64,000 bases of DNA from Dehalococcoidia bacterium. GTDB lineage: Bacteria; Chloroflexota; Dehalococcoidia; Lucifugimonadales; GCA-002694895. The stretch covers positions 1 to 64,000 of the forward strand of contig JAPYRX010000006.1 in NCBI GenBank assembly GCA_029936815.1. The letters run 5' to 3'. The translations under genes were made by a program, and so were the position numbers. This document shows positions 27,080-36,799 of this stretch, piece after piece. The first letter of the stretch is position 1. The number at the start of each line of letters is the position of its first letter. The notes beneath the pieces were generated by a model. It was not told the DNA's origin, ran no database searches, and saw only the letters and a program-made list of their open reading frames with translations.

Positions 27080-28078
27080 TTAATCCTCTAGTGATCCAAT
27101 TATTTTTTTGGAATCATCTGAATTGAAAATATAAATTTTACTAGGATTTCCAATTATTATATTTTTTGATTTAGGTAATACTCTTTCAATTGTTTCTAAA
27201 TACAATCTTGTTTCGGTAGATTCTTTTTGTAACTCGTATTCTTTCAATATAGATTTGAATTTACTTGCCTCACCTCTGGCTGCTGCAAGTCTTGTGGCTT
27301 CATAAGCTTTAGCATCTTGGACAATTTTTGCTGCGTAACCTCTGGCTTTAGGTATAATATCTTCTTTATATGCGTCAGATAAGTTGATTATTCTTTCTTT
27401 ATCTTCTCTCGCTCTTACAACGTCATCAAATGCGTCTTGTACTTGTTGAGGAGGTTGAACATTCTGTAATTTTACTTCTCTTACTCTGATTCCTGATTGA
27501 TAGTTATCAAGTAATGATTGCATAAGAATTTTGGTTTCTGATTGGACAGCTTCTTTTTCAGTTGTTAACACATCATCTATAGGCTTACTGCCCACAATTT
27601 GTCTCAAAGCTGTTTCAGCAACATCCATTATTGTTTTACCTGCAGGATCGATAGTTTTAAATAAATAAAATTCTAAGTTTTTAACGTCATACTGAACTAG
27701 TAATTGAGCGTCTACAATATTTTCGTCACCAGTTATCATTAATGATTCTATAGGCACGGGTGTAGAACCTCTAAATCCCAATTCTAAACGTCTTATTGCG
27801 GAAGTTGCTACAATATCTTTCTCACCTATAGGAGATGGGTAAAACCAATGCAGTCCAGGCCCGGATGTTGAGCTGAATTTCCCAAAAAATCTTAATGCTG
27901 CTTGTTCTCCTGGTTGCACGGTAAAGAATCCAGAAGCTAACCATAGTCCAATCAATATTATAAGAATTAGTAAAGCCGTAAAGAAATTATTTTTTGGCAG
28001 AGGAATAATTTTTCTTATATTATCTAAGATGTTGTTTATGCCAGAAAAATTAAATTCTGGTTCTTTTTTATCGAACAA
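27080..28078 (-). CDS. hflK: HflK, FtsH-modulating prohibitin-like protein
   Basis: 332 residues. A short cytoplasmic N-terminus, a membrane helix near 33-53, then an SPFH domain (VQPGEQAALRFFGKF, PGLHWFYPSPIGEKDIV) and a long coiled-coil (AYKEDIIPKARGYAAKIVQDAKAYEATRLAAARGEASKF pattern). Together with HflC it forms the ring that sequesters FtsH. The gene pair order hflK-hflC is conserved. Confidence 0.92.
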   Translation of the reverse strand: MFDKKEPEFNFSGINNILDNIRKIIPLPKNNFFTALLILIILIGLWLASGFFTVQPGEQAALRFFGKFSSTSGPGLHWFYPSPIGEKDIVATSAIRRLELGFRGSTPVPIESLMITGDENIVDAQLLVQYDVKNLEFYLFKTIDPAGKTIMDVAETALRQIVGSKPIDDVLTTEKEAVQSETKILMQSLLDNYQSGIRVREVKLQNVQPPQQVQDAFDDVVRAREDKERIINLSDAYKEDIIPKARGYAAKIVQDAKAYEATRLAAARGEASKFKSILKEYELQKESTETRLYLETIERVLPKSKNIIIGNPSKIYIFNSDDSKKIIGSLED

Positions 28079-28149
28079 GTAAACTCCAAGTATTTATTAT
28101 TTAAAATTATTATAATTAATTTTAATAATTTTTGACATGGGAAATTTGT

Positions 28150-28851
28150 TCATTTATTAAATAATCCTAAAAATCTTTCTTCGTAATGCTCAAACAACCC
28201 CCATCTATCTAATTCTTTTTTTAGTATTTCTGGGTCCGCACCCAATTCTACTTGCTCGAATAGAATTTTTATTCGATGTATTGCAGCTTTTGGCACTCCG
28301 CCAAAATTAACCTGAGGTTTTAATAAACCTCTTGAGTTAAATTCATTTACATTACTTACAAGGGATTCGGATGTAAAATCATGAATGAATTTCAATAATG
28401 ACACATCCCATAATTCGTCAACTCCAACTATAACAGCTGTTAACTTATCTTTTTTGTCATCTAATTCTTTAATAATATTTCCAGACACTTCTTTTACGGA
28501 CCCACTTAATATATTTGTATTACCAGGTTCATTCTTGTATTGATATAGTACGCCAGGACTATTCATCCCAAACTTAGATGAAATGAATTCCAAATATTTA
28601 TAGGCTTCATCACTAAAACCTTTTAAATTAAGAGCATACGTAGGTGTAACTATTTCAGGTTTGCCAGAATTAACCTTGCCAGTTCTTACTACTGTTTCCT
28701 GTTTTCCAGGGGCGATTTCAGAATATATCGGCTCAGTTACAACATAATAACTAATTATTGTTGCCCCAAAAGTTGCCAAATGTTGTTTTGGTTTTCTTGC
28801 AACTTTTGTTTTTTCAACTGCTTTAATAAGATCTTTTTCTGATTCAAACAT
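28150..28851 (-). CDS. Conserved protein of unknown function
   Basis: 233 residues, no signal peptide or membrane segment. I do not recognise a characterised domain. The sequence is soluble and charged, with a patterned start (LIKAVEKTKVARKPKQHLATFG), a central LKGFSDEAYKYLEFI, a VGVDELWDVSLLKFIHDFT segment near 145, and a C-terminus ELDRWGLFEHYEERFLGLF. It impresses me as a lineage-conserved family, possibly in Chloroflexota, but that is from memory. It is 71 bp upstream of hflK on the same strand. Confidence 0.8.
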   Translation of the reverse strand: MFESEKDLIKAVEKTKVARKPKQHLATFGATIISYYVVTEPIYSEIAPGKQETVVRTGKVNSGKPEIVTPTYALNLKGFSDEAYKYLEFISSKFGMNSPGVLYQYKNEPGNTNILSGSVKEVSGNIIKELDDKKDKLTAVIVGVDELWDVSLLKFIHDFTSESLVSNVNEFNSRGLLKPQVNFGGVPKAAIHRIKILFEQVELGADPEILKKELDRWGLFEHYEERFLGLFNK

Positions 28852-28975
28852 TAAATAATTATTTTAAAAAAAATTAATATGAATTGTTATATTATTAATT
28901 AAATAAATATTAACATAAATATTCCAATTTAATTAATTTAACAATTTCAATATTATGGTATTCTCAATGAAATAA

Positions 28976-29049
28976 CGGGGTGTGGCGCAGTTGGCTAGCG
29001 CACCAGTATGGGGTACTGGGGGTCATCGGTTCGAGTCCGGTCACCCCGA
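28976..29049 (+). tRNA. tRNA-Pro (anticodon GGG)
   Basis: 74 bases folding as a cloverleaf. Acceptor CGGGGTG pairs with CACCCCG; the D arm contains GCGC/GCGC with AGTTGGCTA; the anticodon stem CCAGT/ACTGG holds the loop ATGGGGT (anticodon GGG); and the T arm has the TTCGAGT loop. Discriminator A follows; CCA is not encoded. Sits 16 bp before the acylase gene. Confidence 0.95.
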
Positions 29050-29065
29050 TTAGGAGAAAATTAAC

Positions 29066-31396
29066 ATGAAAAATATATTTGAATTTTTACCAGATTTCAA
29101 ATCTGAGGTTACTAGTAATAAAATCTCTGATGATTTGAAAATATATAGAGATCAATACGGGATTCCTCATATTGATGCAAAAAATGAATATGACGCATTT
29201 TTTGGGCAAGGTTTCGCTACTGCACAAGATAGGATGTGGCATATGGAAAGTGATAGAAAAAAGGCATATGGAAAACTTTCTGAAATATTAGGGGAATCAG
29301 GTTTAGATAGTGATAAATTCATGGGTTGTTTAAATATTTTATCTAATGTTAAAGATGATTTTTCTAAATTAGAAAACAATGCTAAGAATATGTATATAGC
29401 ATATGCAGACGGTGTAAATGAATATATTGATAATTGTAATGTTCTTCCAATAGAGTTTGAATTGATTAATAAATCTATTGAAAAATGGGAACCTTGGGAT
29501 TGTTTAGCTGTTTTTAAATCTAGGCACATAATGATGGGAGTATTCGAAGGAAAACTGTGGAGAAGTTCATTGATGAAAAAATTTAAAATTTCGGATTTGA
29601 AAAATATATTTAAAGGATATGAGAAAAACGCTTTAATAATTGTTCCCCCGGAAAAATTGTATGATGGCGATGATATAGATCCAACTGAATATTTTGATAA
29701 AAAATTAGATTATATTAATTATTTATCTGAAATCGATATTGGAAGTAACAGCTGGGTTGTTGGAGGTGAATTTACAGATACAGGTAAACCCTTAATGGCA
29801 GGAGATCCACACAGAGGGTTAGACACACCTTCTGTATATTATCAAAACCATATAAAGTGTGATACTTTCGACGTCATAGGCTTATCATTTCCAGGATGCC
29901 CTGGATTTCCTCATTTTGGACATAATGAAAAAGTTGCTTGGTGTGTTACTCACGCAGGATCAGATTATCAAGATTTATTTGTAGAGAAGATTAGAAATTC
30001 GCCAGAAGGGTTAGATTATTTAAGCGACAATATATGGAAGAGAGCAGAAAAAAAATCTTATAAATTAGAAGTTTTAAATGGCGAATCAAAGTATATTGAT
30101 TCTTACGAAACAGCAAACGGTTATATTATCGGCTTAAATGAAGATAAAACATTTGGAATTTCATTCAAATATTCTGCTACTGTAATTCCAAATACAGGAT
30201 TTAATGTTATACGTAATATGTTAGACGCAAAAAATTCAAATGAGATAGAAGATTCAATGGATGGATGGGTAGATCCGTGTAATAATTTTTTGTTTTCTGA
30301 TACAAATGGAGATTACGGTTACTTAAATAGAGGGAAAGTTCCATTAAGAAATACTCTTAATGCTTGGGTTCCGGTTCCAGGTTGGGATAATGATTATAAA
30401 TGGAAAGGATTTGTTCCTTTTGAAAAATTACCAAGAATATTTAATCCTGAAAATGGGTTTATAGTTACTGCTAATAATAAGATTGCTAATGTTGACTATC
30501 CTTTTTACTTATCTTTGGACAGTGCTCCTGAATACAGAGCAAAAATAATAACTGAAAGGATAAAAAAACACTTGAAAGAAGGAAAAATAAATTCACAAAT
30601 TATGATTTCCATACATTCTGAGATTACTTCTATTCCAGCTAAGGTTATAACTCAATTATTATCAGGAGATCAACTTTACGATTCTAAATATTCAAATTTA
30701 TTTAAAAACTTTATTGAATGGGATTGTAAAATGGAAAGGGATTCTATATTTCCAACAATCTATTCTGAATTAAGATATATATTAAATAAGAAAGTTATAT
30801 CTTATCTATTAGACGAAAAATCAGCCGAAAATATGTTGCATGCAGGAGGTAGAGGCGCGCCGGGGCATTTAAGAACTTTGTCTTCAAGAATTATTTCTGA
30901 AATATCAAAAAATATTTTAGATTATCTTCCACCTCAATACTCTACATGGAATGACATGTTAAAAGAAATTTTTATTGAATCAGTAGAAAAATTGACAGAA
31001 AAGTATGGATCCGATAATAACGCTTGGAAATGGGATAATGTTCATAGAACAAACCCCAAACATTTATTGTCAAATTCATATCCTGAATTCGCGAAAGATT
31101 TAAATCCTCCACGTTTCGCTATGAATGGAGACGGAGATACTCCTCATAATGCATCCGCTTCTAATGTTGAAAAATTCGATATTGTCGCAGCTTCTGTTGC
31201 GCGTTATTTTTTTGATGTCTCTAATTGGGACAATTCTAAATGGATAGTGCCATTAGGATCTTCAGGCCATCCTGGCAGTGTAAATTATTATGACCAAGGA
31301 TTGTTATGGAAGGATGATAAAGTTATAGATATGCAATTTTCTTGGAATATAATAAAAATGGAATATGAAAGTCAAAAAATTAAATTAGTAATTTGA
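29066..31396 (+). CDS. Penicillin acylase-family Ntn-hydrolase
   Basis: 776 residues. Amide hydrolases that self-cleave to expose an N-terminal Ser nucleophile. The cleavage point is visible as IGSNSWVVGG, giving Ser227, with DPHRGLDTPSVYYQ shortly after and the conserved NNFLFSDTNGDYGY region near 415. An upstream alpha-chain segment starts with YRDQYGIPHIDAKNEYDAFFGQGFATAQDR, the family opening. No signal peptide is seen, unlike secreted penicillin acylases, so a cytoplasmic substrate is likely. Actual substrate (N-acyl amino acid, acyl-homoserine lactone or other) is unknown. Its 3' end overlaps the convergent amidohydrolase by 12 bp. Confidence 0.93.
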   Translation: MKNIFEFLPDFKSEVTSNKISDDLKIYRDQYGIPHIDAKNEYDAFFGQGFATAQDRMWHMESDRKKAYGKLSEILGESGLDSDKFMGCLNILSNVKDDFSKLENNAKNMYIAYADGVNEYIDNCNVLPIEFELINKSIEKWEPWDCLAVFKSRHIMMGVFEGKLWRSSLMKKFKISDLKNIFKGYEKNALIIVPPEKLYDGDDIDPTEYFDKKLDYINYLSEIDIGSNSWVVGGEFTDTGKPLMAGDPHRGLDTPSVYYQNHIKCDTFDVIGLSFPGCPGFPHFGHNEKVAWCVTHAGSDYQDLFVEKIRNSPEGLDYLSDNIWKRAEKKSYKLEVLNGESKYIDSYETANGYIIGLNEDKTFGISFKYSATVIPNTGFNVIRNMLDAKNSNEIEDSMDGWVDPCNNFLFSDTNGDYGYLNRGKVPLRNTLNAWVPVPGWDNDYKWKGFVPFEKLPRIFNPENGFIVTANNKIANVDYPFYLSLDSAPEYRAKIITERIKKHLKEGKINSQIMISIHSEITSIPAKVITQLLSGDQLYDSKYSNLFKNFIEWDCKMERDSIFPTIYSELRYILNKKVISYLLDEKSAENMLHAGGRGAPGHLRTLSSRIISEISKNILDYLPPQYSTWNDMLKEIFIESVEKLTEKYGSDNNAWKWDNVHRTNPKHLLSNSYPEFAKDLNPPRFAMNGDGDTPHNASASNVEKFDIVAASVARYFFDVSNWDNSKWIVPLGSSGHPGSVNYYDQGLLWKDDKVIDMQFSWNIIKMEYESQKIKLVI

Positions 31397-32953
31397 TTTA
31401 AGTGCATACCCATTTAATGATTTTGTATGCTGACCTTTATTGATTGCAATTTTCCCATTTACAATCACATATTCAATCCCTTCAGCGTAAATTTTTGGAT
31501 TATCTTTTGTAGCTTTAGATTTTATTTTGCTTAGATCAAATAAAGTTATATCTGCTTTGAAATTTTCTTTTATTAGGCCTCGATCCCTGATTCCAAGTCT
31601 TTGAGCTGGGAAAGAGGTGATTTTTCGAATTGCGAATTCAAGAGACATGAGTTTTTCTTCTCTCACATATTCTGAAATTATTGTTGGAAAGCATCCATAT
31701 GTTCTGGGACTTGGAAAATCTCCTAAAAGTACAGCGTCGCTTCCGACCATTGATAATGGATGATTGATAAACTTAGGGATTGTGCTACCATTTGATCCTA
31801 AAGCAACATAACAAGTTTGCAGATCTTCCTCTAATAAAATGTCACATATTGTATCAATAGGATTTTGATTTCTAGATCGAGAAATTTCTGCTACTGATAG
31901 ACCTTCGTATCTATGATTTTTTGCTAATTTAAAATAAGTTAACCAAACCTGATCCCAACTTAACGCTCTTGGAGATACTTCTTTTTTTAGTTTTTCTCTC
32001 ATTTCATCTGAACTTAATATGTCTTTCAATGTTTTTGTTCCGCCATCTTTTGTCCAATCCGGAAGCATGATAATTAATCTTGTACTTCCATAAATATAAG
32101 GATAACTATCGAATGTTATATCTAGTCCTGATTCTCTTGAATTTTCAACGAGATTTAGAATTTTGTGAGCTCCACCTTTGGAATAAGAACTTTGGTATAA
32201 ATGAGTAATATGTACTGGAACATTACTTTTATTTCCAATTTCAATTGCTTCTCTGAATGGGTCTAAAAATTTATCTCCTAATTCATACCTTACATGTGTG
32301 TGGTAAATCCCGCCTAATTTATATGCTTGCTTTGATAATTCTATTAATTCTGATGTGTCAGCAAAATTGCCCGGAGGATATTCCAATCCGGTTGATAAAC
32401 CAAATGCCCCTTCTTCCATAGACTCTCTCAATATTGATTGCATATTTTCAATGTCATTCTTTTTAGCAAGTTTATTGTTCCATCCAACAGTATTTATTCG
32501 TAAAACTGAATTCCCTACTAAATAAGCAATGTTTACAGCTGTTTTTTTATGGAATGCATTTAAATAAGAATCGACAGTAGGCCAAAAAACATCTTGTTGA
32601 ATTGTTCCGTCTAATCCTGAGTTAAGTTCAATGAATTCGTTCAGATCATTTTTTGATTTAAAGGGGGCATAAGAATTACCATCTACTCCTATTAATTCAG
32701 TAGTTATTCCTTGCATGATTTTTGGCTCGTGTAGAGGTTCATCTAATATCCTTAATCCGCTATGAGCATGAAAATCGATAAATCCTGGAGAAAGAATAAG
32801 CCCTTCAGCATTGATTTTTTGTTTTGATTTTATCGAATGATTTTTATATCTGAAAATTTTAATCTTATTATTTTCTATCCCAACATCAGCTTTATAACCA
32901 GGATTTCCACTTCCATCTACAATTAGTGCGTTTTCTATTAAAATATCTAACAT
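31385..32953 (-). CDS. N-acyl-D-amino-acid deacylase-like amidohydrolase
   Basis: About 522 residues from the ATG at 32953 (MLDILIENALIVDGSG, the family's usual start). An ATG at 33007 would add 18 untypical residues. A metal-dependent hydrolase of the amidohydrolase superfamily: DFHAHSGLRILDEP supplies the HxH-type metal motif, EEGAFGLSTGLEYPPG the family's conserved block, YHTHVRYE and VPVHITHLYQSS the further metal-site histidines, and VGSDAVLLGD a late catalytic Asp. Expected to remove acyl groups from N-acylated D-amino acids, but D-specificity cannot be read from sequence. Convergent with the acylase and divergent from prfB. Confidence 0.88.
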   Translation of the reverse strand: MLDILIENALIVDGSGNPGYKADVGIENNKIKIFRYKNHSIKSKQKINAEGLILSPGFIDFHAHSGLRILDEPLHEPKIMQGITTELIGVDGNSYAPFKSKNDLNEFIELNSGLDGTIQQDVFWPTVDSYLNAFHKKTAVNIAYLVGNSVLRINTVGWNNKLAKKNDIENMQSILRESMEEGAFGLSTGLEYPPGNFADTSELIELSKQAYKLGGIYHTHVRYELGDKFLDPFREAIEIGNKSNVPVHITHLYQSSYSKGGAHKILNLVENSRESGLDITFDSYPYIYGSTRLIIMLPDWTKDGGTKTLKDILSSDEMREKLKKEVSPRALSWDQVWLTYFKLAKNHRYEGLSVAEISRSRNQNPIDTICDILLEEDLQTCYVALGSNGSTIPKFINHPLSMVGSDAVLLGDFPSPRTYGCFPTIISEYVREEKLMSLEFAIRKITSFPAQRLGIRDRGLIKENFKADITLFDLSKIKSKATKDNPKIYAEGIEYVIVNGKIAINKGQHTKSLNGYALKSNY

Positions 32954-33027
32954 TAATTTGTCATTTACAATATATAAATGATTATTATAAGAAGCTATAA
33001 TAATCAATTATATGATCTAATAAATAA

Positions 33028-34123
33028 ATGGAAAACACAAACACAATATTAAATGAATTATCAAGGCGTTTTGATAGTTTAAGGGGGCGTCTTTGAAATT
33101 GAAACCCTTTCAAAAAAAATTAACCAACTAACTACGATTACTCTTGAACCTGATTTTTGGAAAGATTCGTTTAAAGCTCAAAGAATATCCAAAGAACTTG
33201 CATCTTATGAAAATCAGTTAAAAGAAATAAATAATGTTAGTTCCAATATTGATTCTTTAAAAGAAATAACTGAAATTGCAATTTTGGAAAAAGATAATTC
33301 GTTGGATAATGAAATTTTAGATTCCTTAAAAGTTTTAAATATTGATTTGGATGATCTTGAATTGAAAACTTTATTTAATGGTGAATTTGACTCTAGAAAT
33401 GTTATTGTTTCGATTCATGCAGGTGCGGGAGGAGTCGAATCTCAAGATTGGGCAAGTATGATTATGCGAATGTACTTAAGATGGGCTGAAAAAAATAAAA
33501 TGAAAACAAAAATATTAGAAATTTCGAAAGGTGACGAAGCTGGGATTAAAAGTTGTACTATCAACGTAAGTGGTTACAATGCTTACGGGTTGCTTGAGAG
33601 TGAAAAAGGAGTACATCGCTTAGTAAGACTTTCTCCTTATGACTCTGATAATGCTAGGCATACATCATTTGCTTTAGTTGAGATTTTACCTGAAATTGAA
33701 TCAGATATAGAAATTGATATTAAAACTGATGATTTGAATATTGAATCATTTAAAGCAGGAGGTGCGGGAGGACAAAGTGTACAGAAAAACTCTACAGCAA
33801 TCAGAATAACTCATTTACCTACAGGCTTGAAAGTTTCTTGCCAAAATGAAAGATCCCAGGCTCAAAACAAAGAGATTGCTATGCGGATTTTGAAATCAAG
33901 ATTATTAGCTTTAGAAATTAAAAAAAGAGATGCGAATAAAAAGAAATTAAAAGGCCCGCATGTTTCTGCTGAATGGGGTAATCAAATAAGAAGCTATGTA
34001 TTACATCCGTATAAAATGGTTAAAGATCATCGGACTGATTTTGAATCATCAGACCCAGATAAAATCTTGGACGGAGAGATTCAAGTATTTATTGATAATT
34101 ATTTAAGAAAAGTTAAAAATTAA
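33028..34123 (+). CDS. prfB: Peptide chain release factor 2, with programmed +1 frameshift
   Basis: 364 residues after frameshifting. Frame 0 starts at ATG 33028 and reaches CTT TGA at 33091-33096. An internal Shine-Dalgarno AGGGGG lies at 33082-33087, three bases before CTT, the classic RF2 arrangement. Skipping one base (33094) continues as GAA ATT GAA in the frame that runs to 34123. The GGQ motif is in AGGAGGQSVQKNS and catalyses peptide release. The stop-codon recognition tripeptide reads SPY (RLSPYDSDNARHTSF) rather than the usual SPF. UGA termination is autoregulated because low RF2 favours the shift. Confidence 0.96.
33082..33096 (+). promoter_or_regulatory. prfB programmed frameshift site
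   Basis: AGGGGG CGT CTT TGA: stimulatory anti-SD-binding hexamer, a 3-base spacer codon, slippery CTT and the UGA stop, identical in layout to the E. coli prfB site (AGGGGG TAT CTT TGA). Frame 0 upstream encodes 22 codons; the +1 frame continues as RF2. Confidence 0.96.
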
Positions 34124-34179
34124 AATTTGCTTAATATTTGTAATATAGAATTTTAAAATACAATAAAAGGTAATAAATT

Positions 34180-35850
34180 ATGAACTTAATGAAATATTTC
34201 AAACCAAATAAGGTGTTCTACATATTTGTAACAACCATGCTGTTGATTTCATGTTCTAGTGAATCAAAATCATCTGATCCTTTTTCTTCTGCTGATGAGT
34301 TGACTAAATCTTCTGAAAACAAATCTTCCAATATTGATAACACAAGCAAAAATAGCTCAAACAAGCTTAATATTTTGTATTCTGACCCTCCAACACTTGA
34401 TCCGCACATAGCGCAAGATTCTACATCTGCGGGAATAATATTGGAATTATATAGTGGCCTCGTATCTCTAAATACTGATTTGAAGATAGTTCCTGACTTA
34501 GCTGAGTCGTGGACTATTAGTGAAGATGGTATGCAATATATTTTCAAGCTTAGAGACAATGCAAAATTTCATGATGGCAAAAAAATAACTGCGAATGATT
34601 TTTTATGGTCTTTTACTAGAGCCTCAAGTCCAAGTACTGTTTCTATAACTGCGGAAGATTATTTGGGAGATATAATAGGAGTAAGAGACGTGATTAAGGG
34701 TGACTCCGAAGTTATTAGTGGGATTAAAGTCATAGATGATCTTACCTTGCAAATTAATATTGATTCTCCAAAAGCTTATTTTTTAGCAAAATTAACTTAT
34801 CCTGTAGCTTTTGTATTGGATAAAGAAAACTTAAAAGAAGCTAATTGGATGGATAAACCTAACGGTTCAGGCCCATTTATTCTTGACGAATATTTGATTG
34901 GTGAAAAATTGGTTTTAAAAAGAAATTTAAATTGGCATAAACCTCCAGCAAAACTTGAATATGTTTCTATGAATTTAGCTGGTGGCTCTGCTATGGCAAT
35001 GTATGAAAACGGCGAAATTGATATAACAGGCGTTGGAATGGCTGATTTAGAAAGAGTGTTAGATCCTGATAATATTTTAAATAAAGATGTTGTTGTTGCC
35101 CCATTTGATTTTTCACAATACTACATAGGATTTAATATGGAAAAACCTCCTTTTGACGATATTTTCTTTAGGCAAGCTTTAGCTTATGCTATTAATAAAG
35201 AACTTATAGCTAGTGAAGTTCTATCAGATCTTGTTAAACCTGCATATGGAATTCTACCTCCTGGATTCCCAGGATATGATGAGAAAATCCAAGGATTGCA
35301 ACATAGTGAAATATTGGCCAAAGAATCTTTATCAAAGTCAAAATATTCAGACATATCAAGTTTGCCAAGAATTATTTTATCTGTACCAGGAACTGGTGGG
35401 AGTGCGGGTTTAGATATTGAAGTTATTTTAGAAATGTGGAAACAAACTTTAGGCATAGAAGTTGAAATACAACAAGTTGAATGGGCTACTTTCCTTCAAA
35501 TGTTAAACAAAAAAGATTTACAATTTTTCTCGGGGCTAGGCTGGATAGCAGACTATCCAGATCCAGAAAACTTTTTGGACATTAATTTTCATTCTAAAAA
35601 ATCTACCAATCATAATAATTATAATAATCCAAAAGTAGATGATTTGCTTGAATCTGCAAGAATTGAACGTGACGTACAAACTCGACTTGATATGTATAAC
35701 CAGGCAGAAAAAATAATTGTTGAAGAAAGTCCATGGATTCCATTATGGTTTCCAGGGGACAGATATGTTTTAATTAATCAAAGAGTAAAAAATTATAAAC
35801 TTACACCAATGAGTGTTCCAAAATATTCTTTGGTTGAAATTGTTGAGTAG
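34180..35850 (+). CDS. Peptide-type ABC transporter substrate-binding lipoprotein
   Basis: 556 residues, solute-binding family 5 (DppA/OppA). Signal with lipobox LLISC, Cys25. A Ser/Asn-rich linker of about 35 residues precedes the binding domain. Family blocks include PPTLDPHIAQDSTSAGI, LAESWTISEDGMQYIFKLRDNAKFHDGKKITANDF near 108-142, and FEDIFFRQA-like PFDDIFFRQALAYAINKELI near 325. Captures peptides or other solutes outside the membrane for the two permeases encoded next. No ATPase gene follows. Confidence 0.93.
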   Translation: MNLMKYFKPNKVFYIFVTTMLLISCSSESKSSDPFSSADELTKSSENKSSNIDNTSKNSSNKLNILYSDPPTLDPHIAQDSTSAGIILELYSGLVSLNTDLKIVPDLAESWTISEDGMQYIFKLRDNAKFHDGKKITANDFLWSFTRASSPSTVSITAEDYLGDIIGVRDVIKGDSEVISGIKVIDDLTLQINIDSPKAYFLAKLTYPVAFVLDKENLKEANWMDKPNGSGPFILDEYLIGEKLVLKRNLNWHKPPAKLEYVSMNLAGGSAMAMYENGEIDITGVGMADLERVLDPDNILNKDVVVAPFDFSQYYIGFNMEKPPFDDIFFRQALAYAINKELIASEVLSDLVKPAYGILPPGFPGYDEKIQGLQHSEILAKESLSKSKYSDISSLPRIILSVPGTGGSAGLDIEVILEMWKQTLGIEVEIQQVEWATFLQMLNKKDLQFFSGLGWIADYPDPENFLDINFHSKKSTNHNNYNNPKVDDLLESARIERDVQTRLDMYNQAEKIIVEESPWIPLWFPGDRYVLINQRVKNYKLTPMSVPKYSLVEIVE

Positions 35851-35869
35851 AAAATAATTTAAATTTATT

Positions 35870-36799
35870 ATGTGGCAATATATATTATCAAGATTAATGT
35901 GGATACCTTTTTTATTGATATCTGTTGCCTTCATTACATTTATTTTAGGACGGTTTGGCCCCGGTGATCCAATTGAAATTATGATGGGGACAAAATATGA
36001 CCCCATTGTTGCAGAAAGAGTTAGATCAGAAATGGGATTAGATCGACCAATCATATCTCAATTTGGAAGTTATTTGAAAAATGCTAGCCAAGGTGATTTT
36101 GGTGAAAGTCTAAGGTATAGAGGGAGATCTGTATCTGGGTTGATTGGACCTAAACTAATCGTCTCAGCAAAATTAAGTTTTGTATCTTTATTGATTAGTA
36201 TTTTAATTGGATTACCATTAGGATTTCTGATTGCACATAAACAAGGGACGTGGATAGATCCATTTATAGTGACTATATCGGTGACATTTATGTCTATCCC
36301 CATAATGATAACTATCCCAGCTTTATTGTGGATTGGATGTTTGAAAACTGATTTGGTTCCATGTTCAGGGTGGGGAGGATTATTTGACAGGAGGATTATT
36401 ATTCCAGCTCTTACCATGGGAATACCTGGAATAGCGTTTATGATAAGAATAATGAGAGCTTCTACACTTGACGTTTTAGGGGAAGATTATATTAGAACAG
36501 CGAAGGCAAAAGGGTTGAACTTTTTTACAATTAGCAATAGGCATGTTCTAAGGAATTCTATGATCCCAATAGTTACTATTTTATCCTTTTCTTTAGCAGG
36601 AATATTGGGAGGAGCATTTATAACAGAAACTATTTTAGGAATTCCTGGAGTTGGAAGATTTAGTGTTGAGTCGATATTTAACAGAGATTATCCTGTAATT
36701 ATGGCTATAACCTTAATTGGTGCTGTAGCATTTATTTTGGCCAACCTGGTAGCAGATATTTCGTATTCAATTATAGACCCGAGGATAAGATATAGATGA
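35870..36799 (+). CDS. ABC transporter permease, DppB-type
   Basis: 309 residues with about six membrane helices. The family N-terminus MWQYILSRLMWIPFLLISVAFITFILGRFGPGDP and the EAA-loop region ASTLDVLGEDYIRTAKAKGLNFFTISNRHVLRNSMIPIV (around 205-240) are clear. Overlaps the next permease by 4 bp (ATGA). Confidence 0.93.
   Translation: MWQYILSRLMWIPFLLISVAFITFILGRFGPGDPIEIMMGTKYDPIVAERVRSEMGLDRPIISQFGSYLKNASQGDFGESLRYRGRSVSGLIGPKLIVSAKLSFVSLLISILIGLPLGFLIAHKQGTWIDPFIVTISVTFMSIPIMITIPALLWIGCLKTDLVPCSGWGGLFDRRIIIPALTMGIPGIAFMIRIMRASTLDVLGEDYIRTAKAKGLNFFTISNRHVLRNSMIPIVTILSFSLAGILGGAFITETILGIPGVGRFSVESIFNRDYPVIMAITLIGAVAFILANLVADISYSIIDPRIRYR

Noticed and set aside
28852..28975. AT-rich gap before the tRNA as an origin or attachment site
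   Set aside because: Simple TTAA-rich sequence without DnaA boxes or direct repeats; no integrase gene near the tRNA.
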